Assembly: GCA_023423065.1 (NCBI GenBank)
Contig: JAFAGC010000027.1
Span: 1-58,703, forward strand
Length of the DNA stretch: 58,703 nt
Reading direction: 5' to 3'
From: Pseudomonadota bacterium
Lineage (GTDB): Bacteria > Pseudomonadota > Gammaproteobacteria > Steroidobacterales > Steroidobacteraceae
Shown here: in pieces, positions 25,241 to 33,129 of the stretch
How the letters are laid out: each line of letters opens with the position of its first letter
Position numbering within the stretch: position 1 is the first letter of the stretch
Program-made: the position numbers and the translations under genes
The notes under the pieces: model-generated
Database searches by the model: none
What the model was told of the DNA's origin: nothing
Seen by the model: only the letters and a program-made list of their open reading frames with translations

Positions 25241-25842
25241 GAATGGTCTCCGGTCATGCCCGCCAGCGGAGGCAGGACTAGTTTGAGGGTTTCACGCGCC
25301 CTGAAGAGGCGGGTCTTCACGGTGTTCACCGGGCAGTCGAGTATCGCGGCCACTTCCTCGCAGGAGTGACCCAGGGTATAGGTGAGCTCGAGCGCCATGC
25401 GCTGTTCCACCGGCAGGCGTTCCAGTCCGAGGGACAGCCACTGCTGGTTGGTCTCGTCCTCCTCGGAGGACCCGACGCTCACGGAATCCTCGTCGAAAGG
25501 CTCGTCGGAAACGGGCCGCAACTTCGCGCGGCGCAGGACATTCAGCGCGCGGCGGTAGGCGATCCCGATGATCCAGGTCGAGAGCTGCGATGCCCCGCGG
25601 AACTCGCCCGCCTTGGTCCACACGACCCAGAACGTGTCGTTGACGACTTCCTCGATGTCTTCCCGGCGCACCGACATGCGCGCCAGCAGGCGGGACAGCC
25701 GCGGGTAGTAGTTTGCGTACAGGGCGCGAAAGGCCGCCTGGTCGCGTCCGCGCACGATCCGGTCGAGCAGCTCCCGGTCCGAGACGTCGGAGGCGGGGCC
25801 GGCGGCCCGCGGCGCGAGCGTTTCTACGGTCTTGAAGGCCAC
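25237..25842 (-). CDS. ECF-family RNA polymerase sigma factor
   Basis: A 201-residue sigma-70 family protein with region 2 (FRALYANYYPRLSRLLARM, EEVVNDTFWVVW, LSTWIIGIAYRRALN) and region 4 (LPVEQRMALELTYTLGHSCEEVAAIL, NTVKTRLFRARETLK), and nothing between beyond a linker, as in ECF sigma factors. The start is GTG 25842 with GGGAGG upstream. It is the first gene of a three-gene operon with its anti-sigma factor and the protease. It probably responds to an envelope or protein-misfolding signal. I could not pick out an autoregulatory promoter with confidence. Confidence 0.92.
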   Translation of the reverse strand: MAFKTVETLAPRAAGPASDVSDRELLDRIVRGRDQAAFRALYANYYPRLSRLLARMSVRREDIEEVVNDTFWVVWTKAGEFRGASQLSTWIIGIAYRRALNVLRRAKLRPVSDEPFDEDSVSVGSSEEDETNQQWLSLGLERLPVEQRMALELTYTLGHSCEEVAAILDCPVNTVKTRLFRARETLKLVLPPLAGMTGDHS

Positions 25843-25912
25843 GGCATCGAACCTCCCGGGGAGCGGTTGCCGGATGAGTACCGGGAGCCGGGCGCAAGGT
25901 TCCCGGACTGGG

Positions 25913-26677
25913 CTAAAGGGTCGTCGAAAAGCGCCACAGTGCGGTCAGGGCCACCCGGTCGCCGACCGAGTCGCTGGGGAAGTGTTCCTCCGCCCGGCTT
26001 TCGATTCCGAGGTAGGCGAGCTGCAGCTCGAAGGGCTGGAACGCCGCCGTGACGGTGACGTTCCAGTAGTTGTAGCTGTCGTCGTAGATCGATTCGAGAT
26101 CGTAGTGACCGAGGCCGGCCGACACCGACCAGTGTTGGTCGAAGGCGTGCCGCGCGGACAATTCGATCGCCCAGGTGTCGCCGTTCTCCTCGTAGCCGGG
26201 CGCGGTCCCGACGGCGTCCGTGCCGGGTGAGTAGATAGCCGCGAGGAAGACGCGGTTGCGGAAACCGAGCGTCGTCGTGAGCTCGGTGCGGTTGTAGTTC
26301 GCGCGCCGCGGATCGTCCGGGTAGACGTACTGCGAGACGCGCAGGTCGAGCGAGTAGTCCTCGGAGATGCTCCAGTACTTGCCGATCCATGCGTCGATCT
26401 CGACCGCGGGACTCGGGCCGCGATTCGGATCCACCGTCGCGACGAACGCGCCGACGTAGAACTCCCGCGGAAATTCGACATCGATCGAGCCCTGGGCCGC
26501 CGGTTTTCCGCGCGTCAACGAGATCCCTCGGAACACGAAATCGGAAGTCGCTCCGAGGCTGCCCGAGACGACATGGGCGTTCTCGGCCCTCGCCGCAGCG
26601 CCGCCGAGGAGGGCCGTGATGAGGGGCATGAACAGGAGCGAACGGGGCCGCGTGTGCGGTCGGAAGACATGCCTCAC
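25913..26677 (-). CDS. TorF-family outer-membrane beta-barrel protein
   Basis: I start it at GTG 26677 because that gives a normal signal peptide (VRHVFRPHTRPRSLLF, hydrophobic core, cleavage after ARA); the frame reaches much further upstream without gene-like content. The 254-residue product begins its mature part with the family pattern NAHVVSGSLGATSDFVFRGISLTRGKPAAQGSID and ends with a terminal Phe-containing strand (ALTALWRFSTTL). Alternating aromatic/polar strands fill the rest. This is the TorF/TIGR02001-type putative porin. Substrate unknown. It is divergent from a cyclic-di-GMP enzyme gene. Confidence 0.85.
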   Translation of the reverse strand: MRHVFRPHTRPRSLLFMPLITALLGGAAARAENAHVVSGSLGATSDFVFRGISLTRGKPAAQGSIDVEFPREFYVGAFVATVDPNRGPSPAVEIDAWIGKYWSISEDYSLDLRVSQYVYPDDPRRANYNRTELTTTLGFRNRVFLAAIYSPGTDAVGTAPGYEENGDTWAIELSARHAFDQHWSVSAGLGHYDLESIYDDSYNYWNVTVTAAFQPFELQLAYLGIESRAEEHFPSDSVGDRVALTALWRFSTTL

Positions 26678-26851
26678 TGTCGGGGATTCCCTCAGGGCCT
26701 TCCATAGGCCGCGGCCAGTCTGCCGAGTCGATCCAGGGCTGGCAAGCGCGAATTCCGTTACGAAACGTGACCTGTCTTCCCCGGGTCCGATGGCCACTGT
26801 GAATGTCATCGGCGCGTTTTCGACGGGGCTTTGCGAGCATGCCCTTACGCA

Positions 26852-29611
26852 ATGAGCCCGCGCATTTCCAGTCCGTTCGAACGATTCCTGGCCCGGAACG
26901 CACGCGTGGTGACGTGGTGCGCGGCGATCTACGCCGGTGCCTGCTCGCTGGCGCTCGGGCTCCACCTCGGCGGCGACGATGTCGTCAAGTTGCTCGGCGC
27001 CTGGGCATCGCTGCCTATGATCGCCGGCATCTGCGCGCTGCTGTGGCCCGCGATGCGCGATCCGGCGCTGAGTCGCCGCCGGCGCATCGCGTGGACGCTG
27101 GTGTTCGTGGCCCAGCTGCTCGACTTCGTCGCGAGCATGGGCTGGGGATACGGCGTGCTCTCGGACAACATTTCGATCGGCGCGTGGCCCGACGTGTTGT
27201 ACGTGTTTTTCTATCCACTCATCGCAACGGCGTGCGTGCTGCTGTATCTCGATCTCGGCGGCCGGCTCGACACGACGCGCGCGCTCGTCGACGCCGCGAC
27301 GATCGCGATCGGCTGCGGATTGCTGCTGTGGTTCACGGCGCTCGCGCCGCTCGGCGGCATGAGCGGCGAACAGTTCGCATCGCGCTGGGCGGTCGCCGGA
27401 TACGGCCTCGGGAATGCGCTCGCGCTCATCGCCGCGGCATTGCTCGCGATGCAGATCGCCGACTGGCGCAACGAGCGCGCGATCGTGTTCATGCTGGTCG
27501 CGTTGGTGGTGACGCTGGTCGCCGACCTGCTGTGGGTGCATGCCGAGTTGCGCGGCGATTATCGTCTCGGCGGCGCCAGCGACATCGTCTACCTCGGTTA
27601 CTACCTCTGCTTCCAGTTCGCCGCCCGACAACTGCTCGAGCGGCGCGCGGCCGCGACTTCACACGCCGCGCAGGGCGACCTGCGCGGCTCGTTGCCCGTG
27701 GTCGCGCTGATGGTGGGGATGGTCGCGATGCTCGACGATCAGCTTTCCGTGGCGACCGCCAATTCGACGATCGTGATCACGGCGGTCGTACTCGCGGTGC
27801 TGCTGGTCATCGCCGGACAGGCATTCGCTTCGCGCGAGATGAGTGCGTTGAACCGCGAAGTCGCCACGCGCCGTTTCGACGAGCGGCTCACCGAACTCGT
27901 ACGCCGCTCGAGCGATCTCATCGCGATCTGCGATCCGGACGGACTGGTCCGTTACGTCAGTCCCTCCTGCGAGGCGGTGCTCGGTCTCTCGTCCGCGCAG
28001 ATCACCGGCCTGCGTCTCGAGGAAGTCCTGGGTCCGGAAGCGAAACACGTTCGCGCCGTGTTCGACGAGGTGCTCGGGAGTCCGTTCGCCGAGCGGACCA
28101 GTGCCTTCTCGCGCACCCCGCCGGATGGCGAAATACGCTCGTACAAGGTGGTCGTCGCGAACCTGACGCACGTCGAGTCGATCCGCGGCATCACGCTCAA
28201 CATCCGCGACGTGTCGGATGCCGCGAAGCTCAACGAGCAGCTGCGCACGCTCGCGTTCCACGACCCTCTCACGATGCTCGCCAACCGCAGCCTGTTCGCC
28301 GACCGCGTGCACGAGGCGATCAAGCGTTTTCCCGAGGGCATGACGCCCGCGGTGCTGTTCATCGACCTCGACAATTTCAAGACGATCAACGACAGCATGG
28401 GCCATAGCGCGGGCGACTTGCTGTTGAGGGAATTCGCGCAACGGCTCGTCAGGTGCACGCGCGCGGGCGACACCGTCGCGCGTCTCGGCGGCGACGAATT
28501 CGCGGTGCTGCTGGATCACGCGCCGGACGTCGAGGCGGCCCTGTCGGTGGCGCGCCAGGTCATCGATACATGCCGCCATCCTTTCGAGATCGACGGCCAG
28601 CAGGTGCGGATCGGCGCGAGCATCGGCGTTGCGATCTCGGATCGCGCCAGCAACGTCGAGCGGCTGTTGCGCAACGCGGATGCCGCGATGTACGCGGCGA
28701 AGGCGCACGGCAAGGGACACGCGGAGATCTTCGCGCCCGAGATGCTGCGCGAGGCGCGCCGCCGCATGCGCATCGAGAACGAACTTGCCGACGCCCTCGA
28801 ACTCGACCAGCTGGAGGCTCATTACCAGCCGATCGTGGACCTCTCGTCACGCCGGATCGTGGGCGTGGAAGCGCTGATGCGATGGCGCCATCCGACGCGC
28901 GGACTCGTGCCGCCCGGCGACTTCGTGCCGCTCGCGGAGGAGACCGGCCAGATCGTCCCGATGTCGCGCTGGATGCTCGAGCGCGCCTGCCGGGATCTGG
29001 TGCGCCTGCAGCGGGAGCTGTCGCACGTATCGGGCCTGCGCGTCGCCGTGAACATCTCGAGCCGCTACCTGAATCACGGGGACATCGTCGACGACGTGCG
29101 ATCCGTGCTGGCTGCATACGAACTGCTGCCCGAGTGCCTGATCCTCGAAGTCACGGAGAGCCTGCTGCTGGAAAACTCCGCGCGCTTGGATCGCACCTTC
29201 CAGGAGCTCAAGGCGATGGGCGTGCGGCTCGCGCTCGACGACTTCGGTACGGGGTATTCATCGCTTTCGTACCTGCATCGCTTCCCGATCGACATCCTCA
29301 AGATCGACCGCTCGTTCGTGCAGCGGCTGCAGGGCGGCAAGGGCGAGGGCGAAAGGCAGGACGCGGTGGCGCTCGCGAAGGCGATCCTGTCGCTCGCGGC
29401 CGCGCTGGGGCTCGAGACGGTGGCGGAAGGGATCGAGGCCGAGTCGCAGCGTTCCACGCTGCTCGCGCTCGGATGCCGCACGGGACAGGGCTATTCGTTC
29501 GGCGCCGCGATGGCCCTCGGCGACCTGATCGCGATGCAGGGTAGTTTGTCGGCCGCGCCCGGGATGCCGGCCGATACCGCCATGACGGCGGAAACGCGCC
29601 GCCGCGGCTGA
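26852..29611 (+). CDS. Membrane-bound PAS-GGDEF-EAL cyclic-di-GMP enzyme
   Basis: A 919-residue protein (ATG 26852 preferred to an in-frame TTG 21 bases earlier). Residues 1 to about 320 hold roughly nine or ten membrane spans forming an integral-membrane sensor module. Then come a PAS domain (about 345-460, DLIAICDPDGLVRYVSPS), a GGDEF domain with intact GGDEF at 546-550, and an EAL domain with EAL at 673-675, EVTESLLLEN, LDDFGTGYSS and AEGIEAE. All catalytic signatures look intact, so it may be bifunctional. The membrane module probably senses a hydrophobic or envelope signal. It is the second of three such enzymes within 14 kb. Confidence 0.92.
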   Translation: MSPRISSPFERFLARNARVVTWCAAIYAGACSLALGLHLGGDDVVKLLGAWASLPMIAGICALLWPAMRDPALSRRRRIAWTLVFVAQLLDFVASMGWGYGVLSDNISIGAWPDVLYVFFYPLIATACVLLYLDLGGRLDTTRALVDAATIAIGCGLLLWFTALAPLGGMSGEQFASRWAVAGYGLGNALALIAAALLAMQIADWRNERAIVFMLVALVVTLVADLLWVHAELRGDYRLGGASDIVYLGYYLCFQFAARQLLERRAAATSHAAQGDLRGSLPVVALMVGMVAMLDDQLSVATANSTIVITAVVLAVLLVIAGQAFASREMSALNREVATRRFDERLTELVRRSSDLIAICDPDGLVRYVSPSCEAVLGLSSAQITGLRLEEVLGPEAKHVRAVFDEVLGSPFAERTSAFSRTPPDGEIRSYKVVVANLTHVESIRGITLNIRDVSDAAKLNEQLRTLAFHDPLTMLANRSLFADRVHEAIKRFPEGMTPAVLFIDLDNFKTINDSMGHSAGDLLLREFAQRLVRCTRAGDTVARLGGDEFAVLLDHAPDVEAALSVARQVIDTCRHPFEIDGQQVRIGASIGVAISDRASNVERLLRNADAAMYAAKAHGKGHAEIFAPEMLREARRRMRIENELADALELDQLEAHYQPIVDLSSRRIVGVEALMRWRHPTRGLVPPGDFVPLAEETGQIVPMSRWMLERACRDLVRLQRELSHVSGLRVAVNISSRYLNHGDIVDDVRSVLAAYELLPECLILEVTESLLLENSARLDRTFQELKAMGVRLALDDFGTGYSSLSYLHRFPIDILKIDRSFVQRLQGGKGEGERQDAVALAKAILSLAAALGLETVAEGIEAESQRSTLLALGCRTGQGYSFGAAMALGDLIAMQGSLSAAPGMPADTAMTAETRRRG

Positions 29612-29848
29612 CCAACTACTCGCCGGCATCCTGGCACGGGATTTCCGGCCAGCCGGGGGCTTGCACCGCCGCTGGGCGCGCCTCACCTGACATAACGCCA
29701 AGAGCGGTTCTCATAATCGAAGGCGTCGAAATGCGCTTCACGGAACCGCGGAAAAGATGCGAAGTGCGTGGGTATCGGTCCGGTGGGGCTCGTCTAATCT
29801 CCTTCCGCGCCACGCAGGCGAGAAGAACAAGAGTCAGCGGAGAAACTG

Positions 29849-31648
29849 GTGAAGTCGGCGGAAGTTACCTCGCTCGATGCGGGCGCGAATCCAGAGCGAA
29901 ACACGGAAAGCGTATTGCGGGCGGTGTGCCTGCGTCTCGGCTGCACGGCGGCCGCCGCGGTGTTCCCGCGCGACCAGAACCGCATCGTGTGGGGCCGTTC
30001 GGGCGCCGACATCGAGTTCGCGAACGCGCAGACGACGGTTGCCGGCGACGAACTCGCGCGCCGGACCATCGAGACGCGCAAACCCGTCGCGACCAATCGC
30101 CTGCGACACCAGCGCGGCGGCGACGTCGCCTGCAAGCTGGTCGCGGTGCCGTTGATCGCGCGCGGCGGTCCCGCCGGCGCGCTCATCATCTTCAATCGAC
30201 CGGACGAGCCGAGTTTCGACGAATTCGCCGTGCGCCGGCTCGCCCGTTTCGCGCGGCTGCTGGCGCGCAACGCGACGCAGGACCTCGACTCGCTCACGGG
30301 GCTGCTGTCGTGGGACGGATTCAAGAATCGCGTCGACACGTGGCAGCGGGCGAACGCTGCCGGCGCGATGGTTTCGATGCTGTACGGCGACATCGATCGC
30401 CTGCACGTCATCAACGATCTCGCGGGCTTCGCCGATGGCGACAAGGTGATCCGCCGCTGCGGACTCGCGATCCGCCGCGCGTTGATCGGTTCCGAGAGTT
30501 TCGCGTGCCGCCTGTCGGGCGACCGCTTCACCGTGTTCGTCCCGCACATGAATCTCGCGCAGGCGCGCCAGCTCGCCGAGCGCATCTGCCGCGAAGTGAG
30601 CACGGCCCCGGCGAAGGGCGAGACCGATCACCCGGTTTCGATTTCGTGGGGAGCGGTTTCGACCCAGGTCTCCGAGCTGCATCTCGACCACCGGATCGCG
30701 GAGGCGGAGATCGCCTGCAAGACCGCCAAGGATCGCGGCCGCGGCCGCGTCGAGGTCTACCAGGACACGGACCAGAGCATGATCCGCCGCCATGACGAGA
30801 TCGGGCTCATCGGTGCCGTTCGCGAGGCGCTGCGGCTGCAGCGAATCGTCGTGTTCGCGCAGCCGATCACGCCGCTGATCAACCTCAACCTGCCCACCAC
30901 GTACGAACTGCTGGTCCGCATCGTCGATGCGAAGGGCAACATCGTCGAAGCGGCCGACTTCATGTCCGCGGCGACGCGTTACCAGATCCTGCCCGAGATC
31001 GATCGCGCGGTGTGCGAGCGCGCGTTCGAGCAGCTCTCGAAGAACCCGGCGCGCGGTCCGCTGCGCGTATCGATCAATCTGTCCGGTCCCTCGCTCTCGG
31101 ATCCCGAATTCCTCGAGTGGCTGCTGTCCGCGATGGCGAAGTACCGCATCGACGGCACGAGCCTCGCCTTCGAGATCACCGAGGCCGCGGCGGCCGCGAA
31201 CCTGCAGCAGGTGCAGGAATTCATCCGCCGTCTCACCAGTCACGGCGTGCGCTTCGCGCTGGACGACTTCGGCACGGGCGTGAGCTCGCTGGCCTATCTC
31301 AAGAATCTCGAGATCAACACGATCAAGCTCGACGGTTCGTACGTGCGCGACGTGCTGACGAATCCGCGTTCGCAGGCGCTGGTGCGGGCGATCGTGCAGC
31401 TCGCGGAGGCCATGGGCATCACCACGGTCGCGGAGTACGTGGAATCGAACGGCGTACGCGACCGGCTCGCGTCGCTCGGCATCCAGTTCGGACAGGGATT
31501 CGCGCTCGGCCGCCCGGGCCCGCTCGACGACGTGCTCGCCGCGGTGGTCGAACAGGCGCCGCAGGGTCGCGAACGCCCGTTCAACGACACGTCGTTCACG
31601 ACGGTTTCCGGCATCCCCATCATGTTCAAACACCATTCCCAGGCCTGA
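29849..31648 (+). CDS. GAF-GGDEF(degenerate)-EAL protein
   Basis: A 599-residue protein starting at GTG 29849 (AGCGGAG upstream). Residues about 10-145 look like a GAF domain, followed by a GGDEF-fold domain whose signature is SGDRF at 223-227 and so probably inactive as a cyclase. An EAL domain follows with ELL at 353-355 (catalytic Glu kept), FEITEAAAAANL, LDDFGTGVSS, IKLDGSYV and VAEYVES. The intact EAL residues suggest a phosphodiesterase, with the broken GGDEF acting as a GTP-binding regulatory domain as in CC3396-type proteins. The EAL half resembles the enzyme at 17.6-21.3 kb more than its immediate neighbour. Confidence 0.88.
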   Translation: MKSAEVTSLDAGANPERNTESVLRAVCLRLGCTAAAAVFPRDQNRIVWGRSGADIEFANAQTTVAGDELARRTIETRKPVATNRLRHQRGGDVACKLVAVPLIARGGPAGALIIFNRPDEPSFDEFAVRRLARFARLLARNATQDLDSLTGLLSWDGFKNRVDTWQRANAAGAMVSMLYGDIDRLHVINDLAGFADGDKVIRRCGLAIRRALIGSESFACRLSGDRFTVFVPHMNLAQARQLAERICREVSTAPAKGETDHPVSISWGAVSTQVSELHLDHRIAEAEIACKTAKDRGRGRVEVYQDTDQSMIRRHDEIGLIGAVREALRLQRIVVFAQPITPLINLNLPTTYELLVRIVDAKGNIVEAADFMSAATRYQILPEIDRAVCERAFEQLSKNPARGPLRVSINLSGPSLSDPEFLEWLLSAMAKYRIDGTSLAFEITEAAAAANLQQVQEFIRRLTSHGVRFALDDFGTGVSSLAYLKNLEINTIKLDGSYVRDVLTNPRSQALVRAIVQLAEAMGITTVAEYVESNGVRDRLASLGIQFGQGFALGRPGPLDDVLAAVVEQAPQGRERPFNDTSFTTVSGIPIMFKHHSQA

Positions 31649-31724
31649 CGGCCACTTCTCACGCCGCCGAAGCGGCGGCGTCCGTGAATTGCTAGGAGCA
31701 CGGTAGAGCGGGCGCGCAACCCGA

Positions 31725-31755
31725 CCCCTTTTGCTAGCAAACGGGGAATGTCCCC
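31725..31755. repeat. Overlapping palindromes upstream of the MFS gene
   Basis: A 22-base near-perfect palindrome (31725-31746, centred on TTGCTAGCAA) and a second hairpin GGGGA-ATG-TCCCC (31743-31755) share the same GGGG. The two structures are therefore mutually exclusive. They end 17 bases before the ATG of the transporter gene. This may be a REP-type element or a leader regulatory structure. Confidence 0.4.
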
Positions 31756-31772
31756 AATTACACTCGCGCGCG

Positions 31773-33083
31773 ATGCTCAAACTCTCGCGTTACCAGTGGA
31801 CCGTCTTCGCGGCGGCGTGGCTCGGCTGGGGCTTCGATGTTTTCGACGGGCTGTTGTTCAACTTCGTCGCGCCGAACGCCATTCCCACCTTGTTAGGCCT
31901 GCCGATCGGCGGTCCGGAAGCGCGCACGGCGTTACCTTACTGGATAGGCATCCTCAATGCGCTGTTGCTGCTCGGCTGGGCCGCGGGCGGCGTGTTGTTC
32001 GGTCCGATCTCGGACCGCTTCGGCCGCAAGCGCGTGCTCATGATCACGATGCTGCTGTACGCGTTCGGCACGGCCGGATGCGCGTTCGTGACCGAGATGT
32101 GGCAGCTCATCGTCTTCCGCATCATCGCGAGCCTGGGTATCGGCGGCGAATGGGCCGCGGGTTCCGCGATGGTCGCCGAGGTCGTTCCCGAGGATCAGCG
32201 GGTCGAAGCGGGCGCCTTGCTCTACACCTCCGCGCCACTCGGCCTGTTCCTCGCGATGTTCGTGAACGCCGAAGTCGCGGGCGACTGGTTCGCGCACGAT
32301 CCGGCGATGTCCTGGCGCTACGTGCTGCTCTTCGGCCTCATTCCGGCAGGCATCGCGTTCATCGTGCGCGCGTTCGTGCGCGAGCCGGAGCGCTGGGCCA
32401 CGGCCACGGCCAACGCCGCCCCCGCGCGAGTTCGTGAGATCTTCGCGCCCGAGGTGCGCGCGCGCACCGTGAGCGCGCTCATCGTCACGCTGGTCGCGCT
32501 GATCACCTGGTGGACCTGCAACGCCTTCCTGCAGGCGCTGGCGAACACGCTGGCGGGCGCGGAAGCCGCGAATCGCGGATTCGACGCGGTCGCCACCGCC
32601 GCGCTCAAACAGGAATGGATCAAGCTCGGAACGGCCTGCTTCAACTGGGGCGGCCTGATCGGCACGTTGCTCACGATCCCGATCGCCAAACGTCTCGGCC
32701 GCCGCAAGCTGTTCGCGATCTACTTCACCGGGAGCGCGATCGCCGTCATGGCGGCCTGCGGTCTCGACATTCCGTCCGAGACGCGGCTGTACCTGTGGTT
32801 CTTCGTCGGGCTCACGGTCTTCGGCGTGTTCGGCGCCTTCCCGTTCTATCTACCCGAGCTCTTCCCGACCCGGCTGCGCGCCACCGGCAGCGGCTTCTGC
32901 TACAACATCGGCCGCGTCATCACGGCCGGCGGCGTGTTTGCCGTGGGCAAAATCGCGGAGAGCGCGGCGGGCGATCCGCACATCATCCTGCAGACGCTGT
33001 TCGCGATCGGGTTCGTGCCGCTCGTGGGTGTCCTGCTCCTGCACTGGATCATCGAGACGCGCGGGCAGAAGATTCCCGATTAG
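31773..33083 (+). CDS. MFS transporter, metabolite:proton symporter type
   Basis: The start ATG 31773 (MLKLSRYQW) is chosen because the frame upstream runs through the palindromic leader. The 436-residue product has about 12 membrane spans. Family signs are Asp residues in span 1 (GWGFDVFDGLLFN), motif A GPISDRFGRKRVL, GIGGEWAAGSAMVAEVVP in span 4, and a second motif-A-like IAKRLGRRKLF. This is the layout of the aromatic-acid/sialate/SHS-type proton symporters. The substrate cannot be read, and no catabolic genes lie next to it. It ends before the convergent TonB-dependent receptor gene. Confidence 0.88.
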   Translation: MLKLSRYQWTVFAAAWLGWGFDVFDGLLFNFVAPNAIPTLLGLPIGGPEARTALPYWIGILNALLLLGWAAGGVLFGPISDRFGRKRVLMITMLLYAFGTAGCAFVTEMWQLIVFRIIASLGIGGEWAAGSAMVAEVVPEDQRVEAGALLYTSAPLGLFLAMFVNAEVAGDWFAHDPAMSWRYVLLFGLIPAGIAFIVRAFVREPERWATATANAAPARVREIFAPEVRARTVSALIVTLVALITWWTCNAFLQALANTLAGAEAANRGFDAVATAALKQEWIKLGTACFNWGGLIGTLLTIPIAKRLGRRKLFAIYFTGSAIAVMAACGLDIPSETRLYLWFFVGLTVFGVFGAFPFYLPELFPTRLRATGSGFCYNIGRVITAGGVFAVGKIAESAAGDPHIILQTLFAIGFVPLVGVLLLHWIIETRGQKIPD

Positions 33084-33129
33084 TTCGTCAGGGCTGGTAC
33101 GTCCGCGGCGGCGAGATGGAGAGCAGCCC

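Noticed and set aside
26678..27631. A long N-terminal extension of the TorF-type porin (572 residues)
   Set aside because: It runs opposite the membrane part of the cyclic-di-GMP enzyme and would bury the signal peptide.
29629..29645. TGGCACG followed by TTCCG near 29632 as a second sigma-54 promoter
   Set aside because: The -12 element lacks the essential GC of TTGC.
31662..31680. GC-rich hairpin after the GAF-GGDEF-EAL gene read as a terminator
   Set aside because: There is no following T-run, and such short GC palindromes are common in this composition.
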